Below, one piece after another: positions 1 through 8,496 of a stretch of DNA of 64,000 nucleotides. The translations under genes were made by a program, and so were the position numbers. Source of the DNA: Bordetella parapertussis. Lineage in GTDB: Bacteria; Pseudomonadota; Gammaproteobacteria; Burkholderiales; Burkholderiaceae_A. Each line of letters starts with the position of its first letter. Position 1 is the stretch's first letter. The stretch is from the NCBI GenBank assembly GCA_945877235.1, contig CAMCRF010000007.1:1-64000 (forward strand), written 5' to 3'. The notes beneath the pieces were generated by a model. It had not been told where the DNA came from. It was given only the letters and a program-made list of their open reading frames with translations, and searched no databases.

Positions 1-3000
1 ATGAACTCCGAGCAGATTGGTGGGTTCAATACGGAGCAGGTTGCCAATCTGACTACCGCTCAGCTGGTGGCCATTGAGACGCGTGACTTCACGACGATGA
101 GCACGGCGCAGGTCTCGTCGATTGCAACGACTGCGGTGAGCTCGCTGACCGCGGAGCAGCTGTTCTCTATGACGACGGCCCAGCTTTCCAAGCTCACGAC
201 GGATCAGATCGTTCAATTGGGAGTGACCGGAGTCACGTATCTCGTTACGAGTGATGCCTCTGGGCTTACCACGGCTCAGATTCAGGTTTTGACGACAGCC
301 CAGGTCGCCGGGCTATGGACCAAGTCGCTAGCCTCAATGAGTACGGCACAGATCGCCGCCATCGAGACTCAGGACATCGCAGTCCTGACCACCGCTCAGA
401 TCGTAGGACTCTCGGACACCCAGGCCTCTAATCTGACGACAGCGCAGCTCCAGGCACTGTCTACGGCTCAGGTGTACGCACTTGAGACCAGAGACTTGGC
501 TGCACTGACAACGGCCCAGATTGTGGCGCTCGAAACAACAGACTTTGCCGCACTCTCTACGGCGCAGGTGGCCGCATTGACAACCGCGCAGGCCGCAAAA
601 CTAACAACTGATCAGATCGCAGTGCTGTCTACGGCTCAAATCTCCACAATGGAGACGCGAGACCTGAGCGCATTGACGACGGCTCAGATTGCCGCAATTG
701 AGACAGTCGATATTTCCAAGTTGACCTCGCAGCAGGTTCAGGCGCTCACCACCGCACAGGTGGCGGCACTGACAACGGATCAGGTGGCGCAGCTCACCAC
801 TGCGCAAGTGAGCGCACTGCTGACCATTCAGACTGCAGCGCTCACAACGGCTCATGTTGAGGCCTTGACGACGGCACAGGTTACAAAGCTCTCGGAGAAT
901 CAGATTTCAAGTCTGAGCACCGCACAGATTAATGCGCTTGAGACACGTGACGTAGCGGTCCTCTCGACCGCCAACATTGAAGCGTTGAGCACCGCTCAGG
1001 TTCAGGGCTTGAGTGCATCTCAGATTGCTGCTCTATCGACGGCTCAGGTCGTTGTGATGGAGACGAGAGATGTTGCTGTGTTATCAACCGCTCAGGTTGC
1101 TGCAATTGAGACCACTGACCTTGCCGCTATGACGTCCGAGCAGATCGCGACGCTCTCGACCGCACAGGTTGTGAAGCTGACCAACGACCAGATCGGTGCG
1201 CTCACGACGGCACAAGTTGCAGCCCTTAACGTTGAAGATGTCGATGTTTTGACGACGGCCCAGGTCCAACAGCTCTCCACAGCTCAGATTAATGCACTTA
1301 CCTCATCACAGGCGGCCACGTTGTCTACTGCGCAGGTATCGGTGATTGAGGCCGAGCGTATGGTTGGATTTACCACGGCTCAGATTGCCGCCTTGGATTC
1401 AGTTGTTCCTGGCAAACTTAGCGAGGATCAGACTCGTACATTGACGACCGCCCAGGTGTCGGCGCTCACCAGTGATCAGGTGGGCAATCTCACCACTGCG
1501 CAGGTGACATACCTCAGTTCGGCTCAGGTAGCAGCATTGAACACAAGCGCAGTGAAGGCATTGAGCGCAGCCCAGGTGGCCAAGCTTGAGGCAGAACAGG
1601 TTGCCGCATTCTCGACTGCCCAGATCGTGGCCTTGGACGCTGCTGATATTGGGTCCATCAAGAATGATGCTGTCAGTGGTCTAAGTACCGCGCAGATCAA
1701 TGCCTTGACGACCAACCAGGCGGCTAATCTCACGACAGCGCAGATTCAGAGCATGACCTCTACCCAGATTTCTGGTCTGGGTACGGAACAGCTTGCTGCC
1801 ATGACCACCGCACAGATCAGCAAGTTCCAGGGTGATCAGGTACGTGGATTGTCGACCGCCCAGCTGGTCGCGATAGAGACACGAGACATCCAGGTGATGT
1901 CGCAGGAGGCGGCGGAGACACTGTCCACCGCACAGGTTCAGGCGCTTCTCACGGCTCAGGTTGCCGCACTTTCCACAGCTCAGCTAGACGTCATGCAGGC
2001 CAATCGATTCACTGCTCTGACCACAGCCCAGGTCGTGGCATTGAGTACAGCCCAAGCGGCCGTGTTGAAGGACGAGCAGGTTGCGGCGATGACCACAGCG
2101 CAAATCTCGGTCATCGAGACTCGAGATCTTGCGGTGATGAGAAACGAGATCTTTGAGCGCTTCTCGACGGCTCAGTTGGCCGCACTCACTCCCGCCCAGA
2201 TTGAGGCCATGACCGCTGGGCAGTTGAACTCGATTGAGTCCGCACGTTTCTCAACCCTTTCAACCGCTCAGGTAGCCGCCATTACGACCACTCAGGCCGC
2301 TTCGCTGCAGGGGGATCGATTCTCTGCCTTGACCACAGCTCAGATCGTGGCGCTGGACACGAGAGATATTGCAGCACTCTCGAACGCGACGTTTAGCGAG
2401 ATCACGACCGCACAGCTGGCGAAGCTGACGACCGAGCAGATCCAGGCGATTACAGCAGGCCAGATTGCTGACCTTTCGTCGACCCGAACTGCCGTGTTGA
2501 CCACCGCTCAGGTTGAGGCGCTCACGACTCAGCAGGCTGCAACGCTGACCGGCGAACAGGTTGCTGTCTGGACCACGGCGCAGGTGAACGCCCTTGAGAC
2601 CCAAGACTTGGCAGCTATGCAGGCCAGCGTAATGGGTGACCTCACCACGGCACAGATGGCTGGATTCTCGACTGAACAGGTTGAGGCGATTACAACCTCG
2701 CAATTTGTTGAGATAGGGGCTGATCGAGTCAACAAGTTGTCCACTGCTCAGGTGGCCGCTTTGACCACCCGTCAGGCTGCAGTGCTCACAGCGGACCAGC
2801 TTGGGTCCATGACTACGGCACAGGTGCGGGCACTCGAAACAGCTGACTTCACTTCCCTGAGTAGAGATGCCTTGGGTTCGCTCACCACGGCTCAGGTGGC
2901 AGTGCTAACGACGGCGCAGGTTGAGGCCATCTCAACGACGCAGGCCTCCTCGTGGAGCGACAGCCAGATTCAAGCGCTGACCACTGCGCAAATCTCGAAG

Positions 3001-3960
3001 GTAGAGACGCGTGATCTGGTGTTGATGTCTGAGACTTCGATTTCTGGCCTGTCTACCGCTCAGGTGACCGCGCTCACCACAGAGCAGGTGACGCGCATGA
3101 CCACCGCCCAGATCGCACAACTCACCACAGCACAGATAAGTGTGTTGACGACGGCACAGATTGAAGCGATCTCAACGACTCAGGCTCCGATCTTGTCAAC
3201 GAGCCAGGTTGCAGCCCTCACGACTGCCCAACTGGTGGTTCTAGAGACGCGTGATCTTGTACTGCTTGCGGCAGACGCGATTGGCGGGTTGTCGACTGCA
3301 CAGACGGTCGTTCTGACGGATGAGCAGGTACGCAGGCTGACGACGGCGCAAATGGCGACGATGACGACTGCACAGGTTGCAGCCTTGACGACCGCTCAGA
3401 TTCAGGCCTTGACCACAATTCAGGCCCCGACCTTGAGTACCGCTCAGGTTGCCGCTCTGACTACGGCCCAGATCCAGGTCATGGAGACACGAGACTTCGA
3501 GTTGCTTTCGAGTGATGCAATCCGTAACCTCAGCACCGCTCAGGTAGTGGCGATTACGGACGAGCAGGTTTCCAGACTCTCTACAGCACAGACTCAGGCT
3601 CTCACCACGGCCCAGATTTCGATTCTGACCACGGCTCAGATTGAGGCACTGACGACACGCCAGACTGAGGTGCTCACGAATGTTCAGGTGCCGACACTCA
3701 CCACTGCACAACTGGTGGCCATGGAGACGAAGGACTTTGCTGATCTCACGACCGCAGCTATTGCGAGCTTGACTACGGCGCAAGTCTCGAACCTCACAAC
3801 GGATCAGGTGAAGGCGCTGACGACGGCACAGATCGACAATATGACAGCGGATCAGACCAAGGCATTTACAACCGCCCAGGTTCAGGCACTAGAGACCAGA
3901 GATCTGGTCATGCTGTCGGAAGCCACGAACTTCACCACCGCTCAGGTGGCTGTGATGAGT
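1..3960 (+). repeat. 24-bp coding tandem repeats with 240/168-bp higher-order period
   Basis: The 24-bp units encode octapeptides. The marker codons for ETRD-type units start at 1876, 2116, 2356, 2596, 2836, 3004, 3244, 3484, 3724 and 3892, so spacings are 240 bp (ten octads) or 168 bp (seven octads). In the first part, markers at 364, 484, 532, 652, 700, 940, 1060 and 1108 give spacings of 120, 48 and 240 bp. Third codon positions vary widely while the peptide stays fixed (the TTAQ units use many Thr, Ala and Gln codon combinations), so the repeats are old and selected at protein level. Confidence 0.93.
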
Positions 3961-3990
3961 GCGGCGCAAAACTCAGCTTTACCAAACTAA
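1..3990 (+). CDS. Giant octapeptide-repeat protein (C-terminal part)
   Basis: Function unknown; probably a secreted or surface-exposed protein (inference). The 1329 visible residues are almost entirely tandem 8-residue units, consensus L-[ST]-T-A-Q-[VI]-x-A, with L/M/I/F at position 1 and V/I at position 6. The register holds from residue 1 until one 6-residue unit (LSEATN) just before the end. Variant units such as METRDLAV recur at fixed multiples of eight. I saw no cysteine, signal peptide, membrane segment or anchor; the C-terminus is simply NSALPN. The first ATG is probably internal: it occupies position 1 of a unit, where M often replaces L, and no ribosome binding site can be seen, so the gene likely starts upstream of the window. 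A strong terminator follows, so it is transcriptionally separate from the glycan genes. Thr and Ser are very abundant, which would suit O-glycosylation. Confidence 0.88.
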   Translation: MNSEQIGGFNTEQVANLTTAQLVAIETRDFTTMSTAQVSSIATTAVSSLTAEQLFSMTTAQLSKLTTDQIVQLGVTGVTYLVTSDASGLTTAQIQVLTTAQVAGLWTKSLASMSTAQIAAIETQDIAVLTTAQIVGLSDTQASNLTTAQLQALSTAQVYALETRDLAALTTAQIVALETTDFAALSTAQVAALTTAQAAKLTTDQIAVLSTAQISTMETRDLSALTTAQIAAIETVDISKLTSQQVQALTTAQVAALTTDQVAQLTTAQVSALLTIQTAALTTAHVEALTTAQVTKLSENQISSLSTAQINALETRDVAVLSTANIEALSTAQVQGLSASQIAALSTAQVVVMETRDVAVLSTAQVAAIETTDLAAMTSEQIATLSTAQVVKLTNDQIGALTTAQVAALNVEDVDVLTTAQVQQLSTAQINALTSSQAATLSTAQVSVIEAERMVGFTTAQIAALDSVVPGKLSEDQTRTLTTAQVSALTSDQVGNLTTAQVTYLSSAQVAALNTSAVKALSAAQVAKLEAEQVAAFSTAQIVALDAADIGSIKNDAVSGLSTAQINALTTNQAANLTTAQIQSMTSTQISGLGTEQLAAMTTAQISKFQGDQVRGLSTAQLVAIETRDIQVMSQEAAETLSTAQVQALLTAQVAALSTAQLDVMQANRFTALTTAQVVALSTAQAAVLKDEQVAAMTTAQISVIETRDLAVMRNEIFERFSTAQLAALTPAQIEAMTAGQLNSIESARFSTLSTAQVAAITTTQAASLQGDRFSALTTAQIVALDTRDIAALSNATFSEITTAQLAKLTTEQIQAITAGQIADLSSTRTAVLTTAQVEALTTQQAATLTGEQVAVWTTAQVNALETQDLAAMQASVMGDLTTAQMAGFSTEQVEAITTSQFVEIGADRVNKLSTAQVAALTTRQAAVLTADQLGSMTTAQVRALETADFTSLSRDALGSLTTAQVAVLTTAQVEAISTTQASSWSDSQIQALTTAQISKVETRDLVLMSETSISGLSTAQVTALTTEQVTRMTTAQIAQLTTAQISVLTTAQIEAISTTQAPILSTSQVAALTTAQLVVLETRDLVLLAADAIGGLSTAQTVVLTDEQVRRLTTAQMATMTTAQVAALTTAQIQALTTIQAPTLSTAQVAALTTAQIQVMETRDFELLSSDAIRNLSTAQVVAITDEQVSRLSTAQTQALTTAQISILTTAQIEALTTRQTEVLTNVQVPTLTTAQLVAMETKDFADLTTAAIASLTTAQVSNLTTDQVKALTTAQIDNMTADQTKAFTTAQVQALETRDLVMLSEATNFTTAQVAVMSAAQNSALPN

Positions 3991-4021
3991 GCAGCATAAG
4001 ATTCACAGTGGATCATGACGG

Positions 4022-4052
4022 GCCAGCGACACTTGTCGCTGGCTTTTTTTTT
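4022..4052 (+). terminator. Rho-independent terminator after the repeat gene
   Basis: A perfect 9-bp stem, GCCAGCGAC (4022-4030) with GTCGCTGGC (4035-4043), a 4-base loop and nine T residues (4044-4052). It lies 31 bp after the repeat-protein stop and 15 bp before the next start. Confidence 0.93.
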
Positions 4053-4067
4053 GCTTATGGTGACTGT

Positions 4068-4793
4068 ATGAGAATCGGACTCATCCAGACCGGCGCCATT
4101 GGCGACATCTTCATCGCCGCGCCCATTGCTCAGCACTATATTGAACAGGGCCACGAGGTCTATTGGCCAATTGATGAGGCCTATCTGCGCTTTATTCAGC
4201 CAGCGTTGCCTGAAATCAAGTTTCTGGAGATTAGTCGAGCGGCCACAGGCTTCCGATCGTTCGAGTACTTCGTGCAGAGCCCACTTCAAAGGCTGCGGTC
4301 ACTTGGCTGTGACAAGGTTATCCCACTCTATTCAGCACTAGGTGACCGGGGCGAAGGCATTGTAAACCCTACCTATGCAGCCTCGCTCAAGTTCGACGAA
4401 TACAAGTATGCCGTAGCCGGCGTGCCCTTTCAGAGAAAGTGGACTCTTAAAATCCATCGGGACTACGACCGGGAAAAGGCCCTATTTGACAGGCTGAACC
4501 TTGAGGGGATCCCCTACGTGCTCAGAAATGAGACGGCCGGCTGCGGAACGAGATTCAGTATTGAGATCGATAAGACGCTGATTGGCGACAGAACACTTAT
4601 CGATATGACTGCGGTTACAGACAGCCCGCTCGATTGGTTGGGTGTTGCAGAGCGAGCGGATGGGCTGTTCTTGATCGATGGCCTGTTGTCAAACCTGGTT
4701 GACCAGTTGAGTATTGGCCAGAACCGACACCTAAGGTTGCGTTCATCCGTTGCGAGCACCCCAGTCTTTGCAAGTGGATGGACCTTCATATGA
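4068..4793 (+). CDS. GT9-like (heptosyltransferase-type) glycosyltransferase
   Basis: Probable sugar transferase in surface-glycan assembly; donor and acceptor unknown. The N-terminus MRIGLIQTGAIGDI with G9-D13 is the glycine-rich opening of GT9/ADP-heptose transferases, and the segment LIDGLLSNLVDQL (near residue 208) resembles their C-terminal nucleotide-sugar motif. At 241 residues it is about 100 shorter than typical GT9 enzymes. Starting at the ATG at 4068 places the motif at the N-terminus as in the family; an earlier in-frame ATG at 4008 would begin inside the terminator region. The stop overlaps the next start (ATGA at 4790), indicating translational coupling. It is the first gene of the plus-strand glycan arm. 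Confidence 0.7.
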   Translation: MRIGLIQTGAIGDIFIAAPIAQHYIEQGHEVYWPIDEAYLRFIQPALPEIKFLEISRAATGFRSFEYFVQSPLQRLRSLGCDKVIPLYSALGDRGEGIVNPTYAASLKFDEYKYAVAGVPFQRKWTLKIHRDYDREKALFDRLNLEGIPYVLRNETAGCGTRFSIEIDKTLIGDRTLIDMTAVTDSPLDWLGVAERADGLFLIDGLLSNLVDQLSIGQNRHLRLRSSVASTPVFASGWTFI

Positions 4794-5782
4794 AAAAAAT
4801 CAACTTTCATTTCCCGGCCGGACGAATATTTCACACTGCTGCCTGCCTGATGCAAGGCTTTTACATGCTGGGATATAGAGTCGCGTCAAGCGTGAAGCCA
4901 ACCCCCGAAACGATTGATTCAAGGGGCATTTCACGTCCCTTTGCCGTGACCGACCCAAGTTTTGTCGAGCCACTTACTGATCGGAGAGATGGCTTCTTAA
5001 TTATTGATATCACGCATGGGGTAGACGACTTAACTCGAGAGATTTGCGCTGTAGAGGATTCCGATAGTTTCGCGTTGTTGAATATGTCCGACACCGCGAA
5101 CTTTATGGACTACGATCCGAGGTATAGGGTCTTCTCTGCGCATCAAAACCGCTTTGCGACGAGGCGAGGCACCATTTACCCCATGCCGTTTGGCATGTCT
5201 CAAGACCTCATCATACGAACAGCAGATGCTCGGAAGGTGGAAAGACGCAATGGAATGGTGCTCTCAAACTTCACCCCGTCGCTCTCTCAAGGCGTGAGAA
5301 ACGCCCTCTCAATTATGCTGGAGGAGCCGCTCGCTCAGCAGGGTATTTTGGATAGGGGCTTGTGGTCAGAGTACGAGTACCTAAAAAAACTCTCGAGTGC
5401 GAGCGCGATTCTCTCCTATGGAGGGGACTTCTATCGAGACCTCAGTAAGGCAGAGGCATTTGAAGAAAACCCTCAGTATCGCTTTAAAACGTTCGAGAAA
5501 GATGTGGTGATACTCAGGTGGGACAGTTGGCGACTATATGAGGCAATTTCTGCTGGCTGTATGCCTATCGCTCTGGATGAAGTACAGTCGGGATTAATGT
5601 ATGGACCGAGCCTTGTTCCTAATGCACCCATCTCGAGAATAAAATTGACTTCCCCCGGGTGCTTAATAAGCACACTAGTCAAGGGAATCGCTGCAAAAAA
5701 TGGGATAAAGTCGACCCCAGATCAAACCCTTGGCGTTGAGTTTGGACCAATTGCATTAGCCGCTGAAATCCTTCGGCGATGA
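4790..5782 (+). CDS. Exostosin-like glycosyltransferase
   Basis: Putative glycosyltransferase of 330 residues. The best evidence is the C-terminal motif WRLYEAISAGCMPIALD (about residues 247-263), a pattern shared with exostosin/GT47-like and CgeB-like transferases and with two other proteins of this locus (10535-11431 and 12185-14038). There is no signal peptide or membrane segment. The ATG at 4790 is chosen because it overlaps the upstream stop as ATGA; another ATG lies 12 bp earlier. No donor or acceptor can be assigned. About 280 bp of AT-rich sequence without a gene separates it from the next coding region. Confidence 0.6.
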   Translation: MKKINFHFPAGRIFHTAACLMQGFYMLGYRVASSVKPTPETIDSRGISRPFAVTDPSFVEPLTDRRDGFLIIDITHGVDDLTREICAVEDSDSFALLNMSDTANFMDYDPRYRVFSAHQNRFATRRGTIYPMPFGMSQDLIIRTADARKVERRNGMVLSNFTPSLSQGVRNALSIMLEEPLAQQGILDRGLWSEYEYLKKLSSASAILSYGGDFYRDLSKAEAFEENPQYRFKTFEKDVVILRWDSWRLYEAISAGCMPIALDEVQSGLMYGPSLVPNAPISRIKLTSPGCLISTLVKGIAAKNGIKSTPDQTLGVEFGPIALAAEILRR

Positions 5783-6061
5783 ATCCGTTATAATATTATT
5801 TTGTGAGATTTCTTGGGGGGAATAAAAAGTAGTCAACTAATTTTATTTGCTGAGGTAATCTAATCGGTGAAAATCCAGACAGACTAGGTGTGTTACGCAT
5901 TTTAGGGGCAAAATTGTAGGATGTTGCCTGTGGGGTTACCTTGCCATTGTTGAGGCACATTGATAAAAATGTTTGATGACAGATCGCATGTGCGGTTAAA
6001 AACCGAGGTAATTTAGCGCCATCCCTAATCGAAATGAGGCTACTGTAGTGAAAAAACAGAT

Positions 6062-6754
6062 ATGAATGCCACCTTTATAGACGATTTAATAAAAAAACAC
6101 TGTGTAGCGAAGCCGAGCTCAAAAAAATTTTTTATACAAGTTGGCGCAGGGGCTGGAGACCTCGACCCACTTGTAAACTATAGGGATGGATTTACGGAAC
6201 ACATTAAGAGGGCGGATCTGCCTCAAACTTCACGAATTCTTCTCGTAGAACCCAATCCTCTTAACATCCCGAGTCTACGGTGCTGTTGGGCGGGGTACTC
6301 GAATGTGGAGATCCATCAATTAGGGATAGTTCCAAGGTCCTTGGCAGGCCAACGACTTAACTTCCATTTTGCAGATTGCGATGCACCGCATTATCAAGTG
6401 GGATCATTTCGACCGAGTCACGTGTTGAAGCACTTCACTCAGATCTCTCAAAACGACTTGCGTTCAATAGATGTTGAAACGATTGATCTAAACTCCTTCA
6501 TGAAGAAGTGTGGGCACGACGGTCACATTGTCTTGCTTGCTTTGGATATTGAGGGGCTTGACGTCGAGATATTACTCGATACCGATTTTTCTGCGTTCAA
6601 GCCCAGTCTTGTCTCATTCGAGCATCTACACATAGGTGAGCATTATCAAGAGGTCCATGAGCACTTGAGAGGATCCGGCTATGAATTCGTAGGCACTGGC
6701 ATCGACCATAGTGGCTTTGATCTGCTCTATGAGCATAGCGAAAGCGATCTTTGA
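6062..6754 (+). CDS. FkbM-family SAM-dependent methyltransferase
   Basis: Probable O-methyltransferase acting on a sugar or glycan. The 230-residue protein has an AdoMet-binding glycine motif VGAGAGD near residue 28, an acidic post-strand motif VEPNP near residue 64 that would contact the AdoMet ribose, and LALDIEGLDVE near residue 160, typical of FkbM proteins. The ribosome binding site is weak (GTGAAAAAACAG ahead of the ATG). It stands alone between AT-rich spacers but lies inside the glycan locus, consistent with methylation of a surface polysaccharide residue. Substrate not deducible. Confidence 0.75.
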   Translation: MNATFIDDLIKKHCVAKPSSKKFFIQVGAGAGDLDPLVNYRDGFTEHIKRADLPQTSRILLVEPNPLNIPSLRCCWAGYSNVEIHQLGIVPRSLAGQRLNFHFADCDAPHYQVGSFRPSHVLKHFTQISQNDLRSIDVETIDLNSFMKKCGHDGHIVLLALDIEGLDVEILLDTDFSAFKPSLVSFEHLHIGEHYQEVHEHLRGSGYEFVGTGIDHSGFDLLYEHSESDL

Positions 6755-7470
6755 ATATGCTTTGTTTATGAGCTGCTTCCACCTGAAAACAGGCCTGCGA
6801 CTTTTTGATTGGGTTGTGTACGTGGTTGCTGACAATACTCGGCCCATCGATCGAATCACCTTTGATTCGGTCATGTACATTTGCCAGCCTCAGCGAGAGC
6901 ATACTCCGTCCATCAAAGGCGCGCATCCAAGACTCGCCCTCCGTTCTTCTCACCGGAGCGATCTCCCAAGATTTCAGAGCGACTCGATGGATCGCCTCTT
7001 TCGGCTTCCCATAGAGCGTTGCAATATCCAGATGCTGAGGTCGATGGTGCTTTCTGCCAAAGCGTGCCTCCCGCGTAGCCAGGCTCGGGTGCATGCAGGG
7101 AAGCAAAAGGCTACGGCTCTCTTCTCGCGCCATGACGCAAACCATGTTGTAGATCGGTCGTTGGAAAACCGAACGCGATCGTTCGTAGTCAATAAAATGC
7201 GCCAGAATATCACCGAAAATATGGGCAGACAACCGACCTACGTTGAGATGATGCTGAGTCAAATTGAAAGCTACAGGGCTTGGCGAAAGTACTCGCGCGA
7301 GCCGTGGGTTAGGGGATGCCACAAAGAAGGCGGCGCAATCCATTATATTTGTAATCTACTTTCTCGCTTTGGGACTAATCCGTTTACATTTTTTCGCTAT
7401 CTCAACTCCTCACCAGGGTGTTGCAACTAATACATTTTTATGTCGATTGGGCACTCCGAAAAAGGAATAC
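6755..7470. other. 716-bp stretch with no convincing gene
   Basis: Open frames exist on both strands here (6711-7430 on + and 6597-7343 on -, the latter running into the FkbM gene), but neither has a ribosome binding site, a recognisable motif or glycan-gene-like composition, and they overlap each other. The two long frames read as Arg/Ser/His-rich and low in typical core hydrophobic pattern. The stretch could be the remnant of a decayed gene or a regulatory leader; I cannot name a source. Confidence 0.5.
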
Positions 7471-8496
7471 ATGATGAGGGATATTAAAGATAAGGTTCTG
7501 CTGATAACTGGAGGCACTGGTTCTTTTGGGGAAACCATCCTAGATTATTTTCTCCATACTGATATTGGGGAAATCAGGATTTTCAGCAGAGATGAAAAAA
7601 AGCAAGAAGATTTGAGGCTAAAGTATAGAAATCCTAAAATAAATTTCATCATCGGTGACGTTAGGGACTTTAAGTCGATTAATCAAGCACTTTGCGGTGT
7701 TGATTATCTATTTCAGGCGGCTGCACTCAAGCAGGTGCCTACCTGCGAGTTTTTTCCCCTACAGGCCATTCAGACCAACATCCTCGGTTCAGAGAATGTT
7801 TTAGAGGCTGCCATTCAAAATAAAGTCTCTCGGACGGTCGTATTGAGTACGGACAAGGCGGTTTACCCTATAAATACCATGGGAATGACTAAGGCCCTGA
7901 TGGAAAAATTGGCTATTTCAAAAGGCCGAGATCCGCGATTGAAAGATTCGGGGGCAAGGATCACGGTAACCCGCTATGGAAATGTTATGTGCTCACGGGG
8001 ATCGGTAATTCCCTTGTTCATCGATCAGATTAAAACCGATAAGGAGATCACCATTACGGTACCTCAGATGACTCGGTTCCTGATGTCATTGACTGAGTCT
8101 GTCACCCTTGTTTTGAACGCATTCGAAAATGGCGACAGCGGAGATATTATGGTTCAAAAGGCACCCGCTTGTACTGTAGAGGACCTCGCAAAAGCTCTAC
8201 TAGCTATTTTTCAGGCGAAGAACTCAATAAAAGTCATTGGATCGCGCCATGGAGAAAAGCTCTATGAGACGCTTTGCAGCAAGGAGGAAATGTCAAAGGC
8301 GAAGGATCTCGGCCGGTATTACAAGATACCTCCCGACTTGCGAGATATGAATTACAGTCGATATTCAAGTATGCATCTAGCTAGTGATTTGGAAATTCCT
8401 GAGTACAACTCAAGCAATACCCATCTTCTTTCGCATGAAGAGATCGTAGCAATTCTCATGCAGCAACCCTACGTACGGCAGCATCTGGCGAAATGA
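7471..8496 (+). CDS. UDP-GlcNAc 4,6-dehydratase, CapE/WbjB type
   Basis: Extended SDR enzyme, 341 residues, matching the usual length of CapE/WbjB. Predicted to convert UDP-GlcNAc to a UDP-2-acetamido-2,6-dideoxy-hexos-4-ulose in the cytoplasm. The NAD(P)-binding motif is TGGTGSFG (residues 13-20). The catalytic segment NTMGMTKALMEK has Met in place of the usual SDR Tyr with the Lys retained, as in the CapE/WbjB branch and unlike FlaA1/PseB. The start at 7471 has AAAGGAA just upstream; the frame is open further upstream but without family sequence. It overlaps the RmlD-like gene by 4 bp (ATGA). Together they resemble the first two steps of UDP-L-QuiNAc/L-rhamnosamine synthesis; the 2-epimerase is not in this window. 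Confidence 0.85.
   Translation: MMRDIKDKVLLITGGTGSFGETILDYFLHTDIGEIRIFSRDEKKQEDLRLKYRNPKINFIIGDVRDFKSINQALCGVDYLFQAAALKQVPTCEFFPLQAIQTNILGSENVLEAAIQNKVSRTVVLSTDKAVYPINTMGMTKALMEKLAISKGRDPRLKDSGARITVTRYGNVMCSRGSVIPLFIDQIKTDKEITITVPQMTRFLMSLTESVTLVLNAFENGDSGDIMVQKAPACTVEDLAKALLAIFQAKNSIKVIGSRHGEKLYETLCSKEEMSKAKDLGRYYKIPPDLRDMNYSRYSSMHLASDLEIPEYNSSNTHLLSHEEIVAILMQQPYVRQHLAK

Noticed and set aside
601..3783. Many minus-strand open frames of 60-180 codons inside the repeat gene
   Set aside because: They repeat with the 24-bp coding period and have unnatural Cys/Arg/Ser-rich compositions; they are antisense shadows of the octapeptide array.
1..3990. Repeat array considered as CRISPR or satellite DNA
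   Set aside because: There are no identical repeats with unrelated spacers; the period is an exact multiple of three and the frame is open for 1329 codons.
5842..5972. Possible cobalamin-riboswitch-like core (GGTGAAAATCC near 5875, GTTACCTTGCC near 5935)
   Set aside because: Only two short pieces resemble the consensus. The other conserved core elements I expected between them are absent, and the downstream FkbM-type gene has no obvious B12 connection.
6597..7343. Minus-strand frame of 248 codons beside the FkbM-type gene
   Set aside because: It overlaps the FkbM-type coding sequence, lacks motifs and a ribosome binding site, and competes with a similar-length plus-strand frame.
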